A stretch of DNA of 64,000 bases from Ciceribacter ferrooxidans (GCF_004137355.1 NZ_SDVB01000311.1:1-64000); one strand, 5' to 3'; counted from the stretch's first letter, positions 1-11,946 are shown. Notes: generated by a model not told the origin, from the letters alone. Numbers and translations are program-made.

Positions 1-117
1 AGTGATTTCTACAGAACGAAGGACATCGTCGCCAGCAGCGCCGCCGCCCTCGTCAGTGAGCGGATGTATAATCCTACCCCCTCAAACAAGTCAACAACCC
101 CCTTCCCATTTTTTTGA
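1..117 (+). CDS. Possible 3' end of an unrecognised gene, cut by the window edge
   Basis: Frame 1 is open from the first base to a TGA at 115-117 and would encode the last 38 residues of a protein. The first 25 or so residues (SDFYRTKDIVASSAAALV and on) look like ordinary protein. The last 13 (rich in Pro, Thr, Ser, Phe) look like poorly conserved tail. I do not recognise the family. No start is visible, so this rests only on an open frame and plausible composition. It could equally be non-coding. Confidence 0.3.
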   Translation, partial: SDFYRTKDIVASSAAALVSERMYNPTPSNKSTTPFPFF

Positions 118-549
118 AGAATTTTCCAAGCGCTTGAAAAACAACAGAATTTTCGATTTCACCAAGCCAAACACGCAAAACCATACCCAGACAGACAACA
201 CAACCAACCAAACCAACCCAAACAACCACGCCCAGCCACCCCGCACCCATTACCACCATTTCCAAACATCCTCCTTCCGAGCGAATGAGAGAGGGTTTGG
301 TGGTCCGTTCTCGGGGAGAAACGCCCGCACGGGGCAGCACCGGGAGCATCGCCGGACGCCCTTCGCTGGACGACGGCAGGCGTATCTGCCCCGAGAAGTT
401 CACAATCAAATGCTCTGAAGCGAGCTGGAAAATAGATTCGGCCGGAAGCGCGACGACCCGTCATTTGACGAGGGCCTGCCAATTGTGCAGATTTCGCGGC
501 CAGATACCCAGGAACGGAGTGGGCTCTTGAACAGACGGAGGCGGGCGGC
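118..549. other. Intergenic region with a C-rich, G-poor tract
   Basis: No convincing gene lies here. From 181 to 280 the plus strand has 48 C and only 6 G in 100 bases. That composition is typical of Rho-utilisation (rut) sites, so it may hold a Rho-dependent terminator for whatever gene ends at 117 (inference). An open frame from 2 to 418 runs through the tract but codes for Asn/Thr/Gln/Pro low-complexity sequence and has no ribosome site. The last 150 bases should hold the promoter of the M23 peptidase gene; I see no clear -35/-10 pair. Confidence 0.55.
122..140. promoter_or_regulatory. Palindrome resembling a LacI-family operator
   Basis: The 10-bp perfect palindrome CAAGCGCTTG (127-136) is flanked by TTTT on the left and AAAA on the right, with one mismatch in the dyad. 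AAGCGCTT with a central CG step is the usual core of LacI/GalR-family operators. No LacI-type regulator or sugar gene is visible nearby, so the site is suggested by shape only. Confidence 0.22.
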
Positions 550-2487
550 ATGATGACGGACCGCAACATGCTGCGGTCTCTCGGCACCGAGCCGCCGATC
601 CTTGCCGACGGCCGCCGTGCGCCGGACCGGCGGGAGATTTCCCTGCGCTGGCTGACCGGCACCTTTCTGACCGGAATTACCTCGTGTGTGCTGATGGGTG
701 TCGCATTGTTTGCCGCGCTCGACGGTCGCCAGCAACTCGCCATCCCGGCGGAGGCCTATGCAGTTGCCGGGCCTGACCAGGACAGCTCACAGGAGACCGC
801 GAAGCGTGGAGAACGGCTCGTCGGTCCGAACATCGCCGCAAGGCCTTCCGACAAGGCCATCCTGGAAGTGCCGACGGTCATTCACGAGGGCGAGACCGAA
901 GTCGTCCGCCGCCAGCCTTTCATGCACGTGAAGATGAGTCTCGCCGCCAATTATACGGTTCAGGACGAATACCCGAAATTCGACCCGCTGGCGATCTTCG
1001 CAGACGACGACAGGAACACGGTGCCGAGAACCGGCAGCCTCTACGGTTCCGACGTCGAATCCCAAGTGAGCCTGAGAACCGTCGCCTTTCCGGTCACCGG
1101 CGACGCTCATCCCTATGCCGGCGGGATGTCGTTCGACGAAGTGGAAGAGGCGGTTCGCACCAACGGCTCGGTTCTGACCGACGGCAGCACGCAGATTGCC
1201 GCGCTCTCTTACATCGATCCGCAGCGCTTCGCAGACGACAGCGAGGTCGATCTGACCACGGGCCTGGCCGCCCGCGTCATCGAGCAGAACATGTCGGTAT
1301 CGGCACCCGAGCCGCTCACGCCGCAAACACCGGAATATGCCGACGACATCATCCCGGTTCGCCGTGCGCAGCCGGTCGACGCCGCCATGATCGGCTCGGG
1401 CTATCCCCGGGCGGAAGCCGAGGATGTCGCCCGCTACCTCGCTCCGCAGATCGGCGCCGACGGATTGACCGAAGGCGACGTTCTCAGGGTTGGCCTGATA
1501 CAGCGCGGGGAAGAGGCAAGGATCGTCCGTGTCAGCCTCTACCGACATGCAACGCACGTCGTCACCCTTGCGCTGAACGACGCCGGTCGTCTGGTGGTCG
1601 GCAGCGAGCCCCCCCTTCTCGATGCCATCGCAACGGCGTTCGACGACCGCCCCTTGCCGATCCCGGCAGGCCGCGATTTGCCGCGGGTATACGACGGCAT
1701 CTATCGAGCAGCGATTTCGTACGGCATGAACCAGCAGATGACGGCGCAGATCATCCGGCTGCTTGCCAGCAATGTCGATTTTCAGGCGCAGTTGAAGCCG
1801 ACGGATATGCTGGAGGCCTTCTTCTCGGTTCCGGACGAAGATGGCCAGGCGACCGACGAATCGGAGCTTCTCTATGTCAGCGCACGCTTCGGGGACACGC
1901 TGACGACCTTCTACCGCTTCCAGGATCCGGCGGACAATTCGATCGACTATTTCGATGCCGAGGGCAAGAGCATCCGCCAATTCCTGCTCCGCAATCCCGT
2001 GCCGAACGGCCGCTTCACCTCCGGCTTCGGCATGCGCCGCCATCCGATCCTCGGCTATTCGAAGATGCATACCGGCGCCGATTGGGCCGCCCCCAGGGGC
2101 ACGCCCATCATCGCATCGGGCAAAGGCGTCGTCGAAAAGGCGGGCTGGGACTCGGGTGGCTACGGAAACCAGACGCTCATTCGTCACGCCAACGGTTACG
2201 TCACCTCCTACAATCACCAGAGCGCGATTGCGAAGGACGTCAAGCCGGGCGCAAAGGTCCGTCAGGGACAGGTGATCGGCTGGGTCGGCAACACCGGGCT
2301 TTCGACGGGTGCCCACCTGCACTACGAACTGATCGTCAACGGCACCAAGGTCGACCCGTTGAAGGTACGCCTTCCCGGCGGAAAATCCCTCACGGGAGAG
2401 GCGCTCGCAAAATTCGAAGTCGAGCGCGAACGCATCGATGCGCTGCTCGGCAACGTCGAGCGGCAGAAACAGCTGGCTGCCCGCTGA
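550..2487 (+). CDS. Membrane-anchored M23 family peptidoglycan endopeptidase
   Basis: A 645-residue protein with a short cytoplasmic N-terminus, one membrane span at about residues 38-60, a long periplasmic region and a C-terminal M23 (LytM/Gly-Gly endopeptidase-like) domain from about residue 480. The zinc and catalytic residues are present: H507 and D511 in HTGAD, and H589 and H591 in HLHYE. Because these are intact, it is predicted to cut peptide cross-links in peptidoglycan rather than act only as an activator of amidases. Size and layout resemble the large anchored M23 proteins of rhizobia, such as RgsM of Sinorhizobium, which acts in polar growth; that equivalence is from memory. ATG at 550 follows GGAGGCGGG; the next codon is also ATG. 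It stands alone and converges on clpB. Confidence 0.9.
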   Translation: MMTDRNMLRSLGTEPPILADGRRAPDRREISLRWLTGTFLTGITSCVLMGVALFAALDGRQQLAIPAEAYAVAGPDQDSSQETAKRGERLVGPNIAARPSDKAILEVPTVIHEGETEVVRRQPFMHVKMSLAANYTVQDEYPKFDPLAIFADDDRNTVPRTGSLYGSDVESQVSLRTVAFPVTGDAHPYAGGMSFDEVEEAVRTNGSVLTDGSTQIAALSYIDPQRFADDSEVDLTTGLAARVIEQNMSVSAPEPLTPQTPEYADDIIPVRRAQPVDAAMIGSGYPRAEAEDVARYLAPQIGADGLTEGDVLRVGLIQRGEEARIVRVSLYRHATHVVTLALNDAGRLVVGSEPPLLDAIATAFDDRPLPIPAGRDLPRVYDGIYRAAISYGMNQQMTAQIIRLLASNVDFQAQLKPTDMLEAFFSVPDEDGQATDESELLYVSARFGDTLTTFYRFQDPADNSIDYFDAEGKSIRQFLLRNPVPNGRFTSGFGMRRHPILGYSKMHTGADWAAPRGTPIIASGKGVVEKAGWDSGGYGNQTLIRHANGYVTSYNHQSAIAKDVKPGAKVRQGQVIGWVGNTGLSTGAHLHYELIVNGTKVDPLKVRLPGGKSLTGEALAKFEVERERIDALLGNVERQKQLAAR

Positions 2488-2524
2488 GAACAGCGAAAGA
2501 CGCAGCTACTCGAAGAACGAAGAA

Positions 2525-2550
2525 AAATGGCGGCTCATGAGCCGCCATTT
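2525..2550. terminator. Bidirectional terminator between M23 gene and clpB
   Basis: A perfect 26-bp palindrome, AAATGGCGGCTCA and its complement, lies 37 bp after the M23 stop and 24 bp after the clpB stop. On the plus strand it ends in ATTTCTTTGTCTT and on the minus strand in ATTTTTCTTCG, so it can end transcripts arriving from either side. Confidence 0.85.
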
Positions 2551-2574
2551 CTTTGTCTTGAATTCATTCACCGC

Positions 2575-5178
<2,604 letters not shown>

Positions 5179-5283
5179 CGCCTATCTCCAAGAGCTGCAC
5201 TGCCCGCAACGGCACAATGCAGCGGTTAAGGATCGGGTCCCCTGAACAGGCGAACCCCGGGCGTCTCCACCCTTGTGATCGAG

Positions 5284-5312
5284 ATATGGGGAGAGAATTT
5301 CGGCCTTTAAAG
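5284..5312 (-). promoter_or_regulatory. Predicted heat-shock (RpoH) promoter of clpB
   Basis: Read on the minus strand, CTTTAA (5312-5307), a 17-base spacer and CCATAT (5289-5284; extended form CCCCATAT) match the rhizobial RpoH pattern CTTGAA-N16/17-CCATAT with one mismatch in the -35. The -10 lies 105 bp before the clpB start, downstream of the terminator of the preceding gene. Confidence 0.7.
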
Positions 5313-5317
5313 AGGAA

Positions 5318-5351
5318 CTTAAACGAAAAACTCCGGCCCTGGGCCGGAGTT
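5318..5351 (-). terminator. Terminator after the DUF4167 gene
   Basis: An 11-bp perfect stem (AACTCCGGCCC with its complement, one-base loop; 5329-5351) lies 33 bp past the stop of the DUF4167 gene. On the minus strand it runs into TTTTTCGTTTAAG. This separates DUF4167 transcription from the clpB promoter just downstream. Confidence 0.85.
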
Positions 5352-5384
5352 CCACGATACCTCATGCTCAGCGACGGAGGCCGT

Positions 5385-6029
5385 CTATTCGGAGGCGGCC
5401 GCGGCCAGTTCCGGCTTTTCCGAGCTCGACTCGGCGCCGGCCGATCCTGCGTCGCCGGCATCCTCGCCTTGCGTTCCGGCACCACCCCCGCGACGCTGCC
5501 GGCGCGGACGCGAGCCTGAGTTGCGACGACGAGACTGCCGTTGCTCGCCGCCTTCCTCCGCCGCCTCTTCGGCAGCACTCACCTCAACCGGGGTTCCTTC
5601 GATCACGGGTTGCGGACCACTTCCGGCAATCTCGACCGGACGCGGAGCAGCCTGAGCCGGAGCCGCATGATGAACGGCCGGTTCGTCGAGGATGTCCATA
5701 TCATCGACATCACGGTCGCCGTAATCCCCACGGTCGTCGCGCTGGAAACGCTCCTGCATCTGCGCCTGAGCGGCAGCGATGATGCGATTGTAGTGCTCGG
5801 CGTGCTGCAGGTAATTTTCTGCCATGACACGGTCGCCGGAGCTCTGAGCGTCACGAGCAAGCGCGGCATACTTTTCGGCGATGTGCTGGGCGGTACCACG
5901 AATCTTCACATCAGGACCGGAGCTGTCATAGGTCCGCGTCAGCGGATTGGCGCCCTTGCGATTGAAGTTGCCGCCACCGCCGTTGCCGCCACGCCCGCGA
6001 CCACGCTTGTTCTGCTGTCCTGGCCTCAT
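5385..6029 (-). CDS. DUF4167 domain protein with RGG-type N-terminus
   Basis: A 214-residue protein. Residues 1-25 are a basic Gly/Arg/Asn stretch (GRGRGGNGGGG). A conserved helical segment at about 35-100 (DVKIRGTAQHIAEKY, then Ala-rich helices) matches DUF4167. The remainder is disordered, Glu/Ala-rich, with a second Arg-rich patch at about 165-190. The family is widespread in Alphaproteobacteria with no settled function that I know. The RGG-like head suggests RNA binding (inference only). Start at 6029 follows AGGTG. It lies between prmC (305 bp upstream) and clpB, in the same direction as both, with its own terminator. Confidence 0.85.
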   Translation of the reverse strand: MRPGQQNKRGRGRGGNGGGGNFNRKGANPLTRTYDSSGPDVKIRGTAQHIAEKYAALARDAQSSGDRVMAENYLQHAEHYNRIIAAAQAQMQERFQRDDRGDYGDRDVDDMDILDEPAVHHAAPAQAAPRPVEIAGSGPQPVIEGTPVEVSAAEEAAEEGGEQRQSRRRNSGSRPRRQRRGGGAGTQGEDAGDAGSAGAESSSEKPELAAAASE

Positions 6030-6334
6030 CGATTATTCACCTGAATTCTCTAGATTGCTGATAGATTGGCTACGCTGCCGCATCTGGTTAGACCGGATCA
6101 AAGCTCCGCGTGCCGCGGGCATGGTGCGCCATTGCTTCATCTGCCGCTGGTGAAAGCCAAATTAACTGATCACGCAACGGGAATGCTCGCTTCGCGAAAC
6201 TCCAAAGGAGCCGAAATCGAAGCCGCCCCAGACCCGAACGAATCTCTGTTCATTCCCCGCTGCCCGCTGCGTGCCCGCAACCTAGCCCGCTTCCTCCGGA
6301 AAACCAAGCGTTTTCTTCGCAGACAGGAAACAAC
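6030..6334. other. Intergenic region upstream of the DUF4167 gene
   Basis: 305 bases between the prmC stop and the DUF4167 start, both on the minus strand. I see no strong hairpin, no clear -35/-10 pair and no convincing small gene. A plus-strand open frame at 6066-6338 is Arg-rich with no family resemblance and I do not accept it. The promoter of the DUF4167 gene is expected here. Confidence 0.5.
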
Positions 6335-7219
6335 TTAGCACGCGCAGCAATTTCGCGTCGTGAACAGAAGAACCCGGTCGTTACCACCATAGTCGCGACG
6401 CGCCTCAATGAGGCAAAAACCCGCTGCTTCGAAGAGCGCGGTGACGCTGTTCTTCTGGTCATAGCCGATCTCGACCGCCACCAAACCACCCGGCTCAAGG
6501 AAGTTGCCCGCTCCCGCGGAGAGCGCCCTGTAGGCATCAAGGCCGTCTTGACCGCCGTCCAACGCCGCCAACGGATCGTAGTCCCGGACCTCCGGATCCA
6601 GCTCCGCGACCACGCCCGTCGGAATATAGGGTGGATTTGACACGATAATGTCGAACCTTCCCTCGATGCAAGCGAACCATGCGCTACGCACGGTCTCAAA
6701 CCGCTCGGCTACACCATTGATGTGGGCATTGCGTTCCGCCGTTGAAAGAGCCTCTTCGGAAATATCACTCCCGACGGCGCGAGCCTGCGGACATTCCTTG
6801 AGAAGGGCGAGCGCGATAGCGCCTGTTCCAACGCCGAGATCGAGTAGCCGCGCGCTGCCTTTTTCGGCAATCGTCCGCTTCAGGTGAGGCAACACGCTGT
6901 CGACCAGAATTTCGGTATCCGGTCGCGGCTCGAGCGTTGCCGGAGAGAGCTGCAGGTCCAGTCCGTAAAACGCACGGCGCCCCAGGATACGGTGAACGGG
7001 CTCACGTTTGCAGCGGCGGGAGATCGCTTCACGCACCTGCTCTGCCTCCTTGCGGGAGACGGCGACATCGCCGCGCATCAGAACGTCAGAGAGCGACAGG
7101 CCGAGAACGCCTGCAACGAGAACACGCGCGTCAGTCGCCGGATCGGCGAGGCTCGCCTCGGCAAAACGTCGCCTTGCTTCGGCGATCAACGCAGTCGCCG
7201 TGTCGCGGTCCCCGATCAC
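6335..7219 (-). CDS. prmC: Release factor glutamine methyltransferase PrmC
   Basis: 294 residues. It transfers a methyl group from S-adenosylmethionine to the glutamine of the GGQ motif in release factors. Visible: an N-terminal helical domain, the SAM-binding motif [13 protein letters not shown] at about residue 122, and the catalytic NPPY at 195-198 that holds the target glutamine. The start is GTG at 7219, overlapping the prfA stop by four bases (GTGA), so it is translationally coupled to its own substrate. The C-terminus carries a short extra tail (TTRNCCAC) beyond where most family members end. The call is secure. Confidence 0.97.
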   Translation of the reverse strand: MIGDRDTATALIAEARRRFAEASLADPATDARVLVAGVLGLSLSDVLMRGDVAVSRKEAEQVREAISRRCKREPVHRILGRRAFYGLDLQLSPATLEPRPDTEILVDSVLPHLKRTIAEKGSARLLDLGVGTGAIALALLKECPQARAVGSDISEEALSTAERNAHINGVAERFETVRSAWFACIEGRFDIIVSNPPYIPTGVVAELDPEVRDYDPLAALDGGQDGLDAYRALSAGAGNFLEPGGLVAVEIGYDQKNSVTALFEAAGFCLIEARRDYGGNDRVLLFTTRNCCAC

Positions 7220-8295
7220 GACTGCTCGCCGAGCTGCGCAAGCTGGCCGGCCTGATAGTCGGAGATCAAGGCGTCGACGATCTCGTCGATGTCTCCCTCC
7301 ATCATCCGGTCCAGCTTGTAGAGGGTGAGGTTGATGCGGTGATCGGTGACCCGGCCCTGAGGAAAGTTGTAGGTGCGAATGCGCTCGGACCGGTCACCTG
7401 ACCCTACCTGGCTCCTGCGGTCCGCCGAACGTTCGCTCTCGCTCCGCTGACGTTCCATATCATAAAGCCTGGAACGCAGGACCTGCATCGCCTTCGCGCG
7501 GTTCTGGTGCTGCGATTTCTCCGAACTCGTGACCACCAGCCCGGTCGGCAGGTGGGTTATACGAACCGCCGAGTCGGTGGTGTTGACGTGCTGCCCCCCG
7601 GCTCCGGACGAGCGCATCGTGTCAATCCGGATGTCCTCCGGCCGAATCTCGACGTCGATCTCCTCGGCCTCCGGCAGCACCGCAACCGTTGCTGCGGAAG
7701 TATGAATGCGTCCGCTCGCCTCTGTTTCCGGAACGCGCTGTACGCGGTGGACACCGGATTCGAACTTGAGTTTGGAGAACGCGCCGCGACCAGTGATCGA
7801 CGCGACGATTTCCTTGTAACCGCCCGCCTCGCCTTCGCTGGCCGACAGGACCTCGACCTTCCAGCCCTTCGAACTGGCAAACCGCTCATACATCCGGAAA
7901 AGGTCGCCCGCAAAAAGCGCCGCCTCCGAACCGCCGGTACCGGCTCGAATCTCGAGAATGGCGCTCTTTTCGTCCGCGGCATCCTTCGGCAGCAGGAGAA
8001 TCTGGATATCCGTCTCGAGCCCTGTGATGCGCTCCTCGACCTCGGGCAGTTCGATCTCCGCCAAGGAGCGCATCTCGCGATCAGTCGATTTGTCGGCCAG
8101 CATCGATCTGAGCCCCGCGAGTTCGGCGAGCGCCGCTTCATATTCGCGGATTTTGCTGACGACGGGCTGCAACTCGGCATATTCCGAGGCAAGCTTGACG
8201 TAGACGTCCGCCGCCGGCCCGGCCGACATGCGAGCCTCGATCTCGCCGAATCGGCGTTCGAGCTCACGCATCTTATCGACAGGTAGCTTTGCCAC
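7216..8295 (-). CDS. prfA: Peptide chain release factor 1
   Basis: 359 residues, the usual length of RF1, which reads UAA and UAG stop codons. The GGQ motif that triggers peptidyl-tRNA hydrolysis is at 233-235 (GAGGQHVN). The codon-recognition tripeptide PxT appears as PET in [15 protein letters not shown], where many RF1s have PAT; the middle residue is variable in the family. The start is GTG at 8295, with GGAG six bases upstream; the next in-frame ATG is residue 9. It lies 21 bp after ptsP and overlaps prmC, whose product methylates it. Confidence 0.97.
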   Translation of the reverse strand: MAKLPVDKMRELERRFGEIEARMSAGPAADVYVKLASEYAELQPVVSKIREYEAALAELAGLRSMLADKSTDREMRSLAEIELPEVEERITGLETDIQILLLPKDAADEKSAILEIRAGTGGSEAALFAGDLFRMYERFASSKGWKVEVLSASEGEAGGYKEIVASITGRGAFSKLKFESGVHRVQRVPETEASGRIHTSAATVAVLPEAEEIDVEIRPEDIRIDTMRSSGAGGQHVNTTDSAVRITHLPTGLVVTSSEKSQHQNRAKAMQVLRSRLYDMERQRSESERSADRRSQVGSGDRSERIRTYNFPQGRVTDHRINLTLYKLDRMMEGDIDEIVDALISDYQAGQLAQLGEQS

Positions 8296-8316
8296 TCTCT
8301 ACTCCAGGCAGGTCAT

Positions 8317-10584
8317 TCAAAGGGGAATGTTGTTGTCTTCCGCGAATCCGGTGAGGATGTCGCGTACAGGCAGGTGCGTGCGATGATCGTCGAGCGCCGC
8401 ATCGAGCAGCTTGCTCAGACGGTCGACGTCGAGCGCCAAAAGCATCGCCTTGATCGGGCCGATCGATGTCGCCGACATCGAGATCGACCGGAAGCCGAGT
8501 CCGAGCAGGGCCATCGCGCTCAGTGGCTTGCCCGCCATCTCGCCGCACAGCGTCAGCGGCGTTCCCGCCTTGTCGGCAGCGCGTACAATGTCGCGAAGAA
8601 TGCGCAGGAAGGGCCGGCCGAGCACGTCGAAACGATCCGCCACCCGGGCGTTGCCACGATCGACCGCCATCGAAAACTGGAAGAGGTCGTTGGAGCCGAC
8701 GGAAACGAAATCCACCTCCTCCATCAATTCCTCCAGTTGCCACAGCAGCGCCGGAACTTCGAGCATGACACCGAACTGCAGGCGCTTCGGCAGCTGATGG
8801 CCGAACTTGGAGAGGTGCTGGACCTCCTTCTGCATCAGTTCACGAACCGCGCGGATTTCGGAGACCTCGGTCACCATCGGCAGCATCATCTTGAGCTCCG
8901 CACCGGAAGAAGCCTTCAGGAGCGCCCTGAGCTGGGTGCGCAACAGCCCGGGCCGGTCGAGCGAGAGGCGTATCGCGCGCCAGCCGAGTGCCGGATTTTC
9001 TTCCTCCTGCGACCGGAAATAGGGAACCACCTTGTCGCCGCCGATGTCCAGCGTGCGGAAAGTCACGGGCCTCCCGTCCGCCTGACGCAGGACGCTGCGG
9101 TAAAAATTCTCCTGTTCTTCCGCTTTCGGCATCGTGGAAGAGATCATGAACTGGAGCTCGGTGCGGAACAGCCCGATGCCTTCGGCACCCGAAGCCGTCA
9201 GTTGCGGCAGGTCGACGAGAAGACCGGCATTCATCTGGAGGAGGATACGCTTGCCGTCCTTCGTCAGGGGCTCGACGTCGCGAAGCGCCCGGAACTGCTC
9301 CTGCCGACGGGCGCGCAGCCTCACCTTCTCCTCATACGCCTTCTGCAGATCGGCCATCGGCCGGACATGGATCTTGCCGTCGTCGCCATCGATGATGACC
9401 GGATCGCCGTTCTCCGCGAGCGCCACCGCACCCGCCGCCTGACCGACGACCGGAATGCCCATCGCGCGGGCGACGATCACCACGTGGCTCGTCACGGCCC
9501 CCTCCTCGAGGACCAGCCCGCGAATATGGCTGCGCGGATAGTCGAGCAGCTCCGCAGCGCCCATCGCGCGCGCGAGAATAACCGCGTCAGCCGGAAAACC
9601 TTCCGATGCGCTTCGCGAGGAAAAACCGGTCAGCTGCCGCAGCAGGCGGTTGGCCAGATCATCGAAGTCGTGCATCCGCTCCCGAAGATAGGGATCCGTC
9701 AGGCGGATCATGCGCGCCTTAGTGTCGCTCTGCACCTTCTCGACCGCCGCCTCCGCAGTCAGGCCGTTGTGGATCGCCTCTTCCATGCGGCGGACCCAGC
9801 CCTGATCGTGGGCAAACATGCGGTAGGTCTCAAGCACTTCGCGGTGCTCTCCTTCCATCGCGACTTCGCGCCGTGACAGCATGTCGTCGATGGAGATGCG
9901 CAGCGAGCCGAGCGCATCCGCGAGCCGTCGCATTTCCTTCTCGCTGTCTTCGTTGAGGAGATTGGTCACCACGATGCGCGGCTCATGCAGCACGACATAA
10001 CCGAGTCCGATCCCCTCGCCGTAGCTGTCGCCCTCGATGGTGACTGCCCGCGTCAGGTCGAGTTCGAGACCCGGCCTAGTGATCTTCTTCAACTCGCCCG
10101 TCGCGATCATTTCGGCCAGCACCATAGCTGTCGTCTCGAGCGCTTCAAGTTCATCCTCCCGGTAGTTCCGTTGCGCCTTGTTCTGAACCACGAGGACGCC
10201 AAGACTGCGGCCGGCCCTCAGAATCGGCACACCGAGAAAGGAGTGATAGATCTCTTCGCCCGTTTCAGGCAGGTAGCGGAACGCCGGGTGGGCCTGTGCA
10301 TCGGAAAGATTGAGCGATTGGGCGCTCGCCGCGATGGTCCCGACAAGCCCTTGCCCCATTTTCAGCTGGGCAAGGTGCACCGCGTCCTTGTTCAGACCTT
10401 CGGTCGCGTAGAGTTCGAGAACACCGTCTGAGCGCAGGACGTAGACGGAGCACACTTCCGCCACCATATTGCTCGCGATCTGACGAACAATCCGGTCAAG
10501 GCGCTCCTGTGGCTCAAGCGGCTCCGCCATCAGTTCGCGGAGCCGTTTGAGAAGAACGCGTGGACCGGCAGACAGGTCTCTCAT
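8317..10584 (-). CDS. ptsP: Nitrogen PTS phosphoenolpyruvate-protein phosphotransferase (EI-Ntr)
   Basis: 755 residues. An N-terminal GAF sensor domain (about 15-160) is followed by the three parts of PTS enzyme I: the N-domain, the swivelling phosphohistidine domain with the active His at about 367 (GAVTSHVVIVA), and the PEP-binding TIM barrel with MNAGLLVDLP and GLFRTE. The GAF domain marks this as the nitrogen-branch enzyme that passes phosphate from PEP to NPr and then EIIA-Ntr, a regulatory relay rather than a sugar importer. I chose ATG at 10584 because GGGAG lies 10 bases upstream; an ATG at 10593 is too close to it. It lies downstream of lysC, an order common in Rhizobiales. Confidence 0.96.
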   Translation of the reverse strand: MRDLSAGPRVLLKRLRELMAEPLEPQERLDRIVRQIASNMVAEVCSVYVLRSDGVLELYATEGLNKDAVHLAQLKMGQGLVGTIAASAQSLNLSDAQAHPAFRYLPETGEEIYHSFLGVPILRAGRSLGVLVVQNKAQRNYREDELEALETTAMVLAEMIATGELKKITRPGLELDLTRAVTIEGDSYGEGIGLGYVVLHEPRIVVTNLLNEDSEKEMRRLADALGSLRISIDDMLSRREVAMEGEHREVLETYRMFAHDQGWVRRMEEAIHNGLTAEAAVEKVQSDTKARMIRLTDPYLRERMHDFDDLANRLLRQLTGFSSRSASEGFPADAVILARAMGAAELLDYPRSHIRGLVLEEGAVTSHVVIVARAMGIPVVGQAAGAVALAENGDPVIIDGDDGKIHVRPMADLQKAYEEKVRLRARRQEQFRALRDVEPLTKDGKRILLQMNAGLLVDLPQLTASGAEGIGLFRTELQFMISSTMPKAEEQENFYRSVLRQADGRPVTFRTLDIGGDKVVPYFRSQEEENPALGWRAIRLSLDRPGLLRTQLRALLKASSGAELKMMLPMVTEVSEIRAVRELMQKEVQHLSKFGHQLPKRLQFGVMLEVPALLWQLEELMEEVDFVSVGSNDLFQFSMAVDRGNARVADRFDVLGRPFLRILRDIVRAADKAGTPLTLCGEMAGKPLSAMALLGLGFRSISMSATSIGPIKAMLLALDVDRLSKLLDAALDDHRTHLPVRDILTGFAEDNNIPL

Positions 10585-10671
10585 CGCGCGCATGCTCCCG
10601 AAAACGGTCTATGGACGGGGCGGTCCACCACCCGCGTCAATCGTCGAGAGTGGCAAACCGCCTCAGCGGAA

Positions 10672-11946
10672 TCAATTCTTATCGAGGCCGTAGCAGGAAT
10701 GCAAAGTCCGGACCGCGAGTTCGGCATAGGGACCGTCGATCAGGATGGAAATCTTGATCTCCGACGTGGTGATCGCCTTGATGTTGATACCCTTTTCAGC
10801 GAGCGCCTTGAAAGCGGTAGCCGCCACGCCGGCATGGCTGCGCATGCCGATACCGATGACCGAGACCTTGACCAGTCCCGACTCGCTCTGGACGACGTCG
10901 TAGCCGATCTGCTCCTTGTTGTCGCCGAGGACGGCGAGCGCCTTGTCGACGTCGCCCGAGGGAACCGTAAAGGTCATATCCGTCCGGGTGCCGTCCTCGG
11001 AAATATTCTGGACGATCATGTCGACGTTGATGTGCGCCTCGGCAAGTGGGCCGAAGATCGCGGCGGAAACGCCCGGCCGGTCTGCGACGCGGCGCAGCGA
11101 GATTTGCGCTTCATCCTTGGCATATGCAATGCCGGTGACAACTTCCTGTTCCACGATCTCTTCCTCATCGCAAATCAACGTACCGGGCGGATTGAGAAGG
11201 TCGCCCATCCCCGGAGCATCCGGGTCCTCGAAACTCGAACGCACGAAGGTCCGAACCTTGTGCACCATGGCGAGTTCGACTGAACGCACCTGCAGCACCT
11301 TCGCACCCAGCGACGCCATCTCGAGCATTTCTTCGAAGGCGATCTTCTTCAGTCGGCGTGCTTTCGGCTCGACACGAGGGTCCGTCGTATAGACGCCGTC
11401 GACATCCGTGTAGATGTCGCAACGATCGGCTTTCACCGCGGCGGCGATCGCCACCGCCGACGTATCGGAACCGCCGCGGCCAAGCGTCGAGATGCGGTTG
11501 TCGGGGCCGATGCCCTGGAAACCTGCCACGACGGCCACCTGCCCCTCGCCCATCCGGCGAATGATGTCCGAACCATCAATCTCCTGAATGCGGGCGGCGC
11601 CGTGGGCATTGTCCGTCTTGATCGGAATCTGCCAGCCCTGCCAGGAGCGCGCGTTGATATCCATCGACTGCAGAGCGATCGCCAGCAGACCGGAAGTCAC
11701 CTGCTCGCCCGAGGCGACGACCGCGTCGTATTCGCGCGCGTCATAGAAGGGCGAGTCGGCGCCGGCGACTTTTGGCACGTTGTGCACCCAGTCGACCAGT
11801 TCGTTCGTCTTGCCCGACATGGCCGAGACGACAACCGCGACTTCGTGACCGGCATCGACCTCACGTTTCACATGCCGTGCGACATTGTGAATACGTTCGA
11901 GATTGGCGACGGATGTTCCGCCGAATTTCATCACGATGCGAGCCAT
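10672..11946 (-). CDS. lysC: Aspartate kinase
   Basis: 424 residues. It phosphorylates L-aspartate, the entry to lysine, threonine and methionine synthesis. The amino acid kinase domain starts with MKFGGTS (6-12) and contains GRGGSDTSAVAIAAA and the FTTDPR-like segment (TTDPRVEPKA). Two C-terminal ACT domains (about 265-400) bind effector amino acids, so feedback inhibition by lysine and/or threonine is expected from family knowledge. It is the first gene of the block lysC-ptsP-prfA-prmC, 87 bp before ptsP. LysA, at the other end of the pathway, lies elsewhere in this window (43248-44516). Confidence 0.97.
   Translation of the reverse strand: MARIVMKFGGTSVANLERIHNVARHVKREVDAGHEVAVVVSAMSGKTNELVDWVHNVPKVAGADSPFYDAREYDAVVASGEQVTSGLLAIALQSMDINARSWQGWQIPIKTDNAHGAARIQEIDGSDIIRRMGEGQVAVVAGFQGIGPDNRISTLGRGGSDTSAVAIAAAVKADRCDIYTDVDGVYTTDPRVEPKARRLKKIAFEEMLEMASLGAKVLQVRSVELAMVHKVRTFVRSSFEDPDAPGMGDLLNPPGTLICDEEEIVEQEVVTGIAYAKDEAQISLRRVADRPGVSAAIFGPLAEAHINVDMIVQNISEDGTRTDMTFTVPSGDVDKALAVLGDNKEQIGYDVVQSESGLVKVSVIGIGMRSHAGVAATAFKALAEKGINIKAITTSEIKISILIDGPYAELAVRTLHSCYGLDKN

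Noticed and set aside
2..418. 138-codon plus-strand open frame at the left edge
   Set aside because: Asn/Thr/Gln/Pro low-complexity translation produced by the C/A-rich tract, no ribosome site, no family resemblance.
6066..6338. 90-codon plus-strand frame between prmC and the DUF4167 gene
   Set aside because: No ribosome site, Arg-rich out-of-frame composition, runs into the 3' end of prmC on the other strand.
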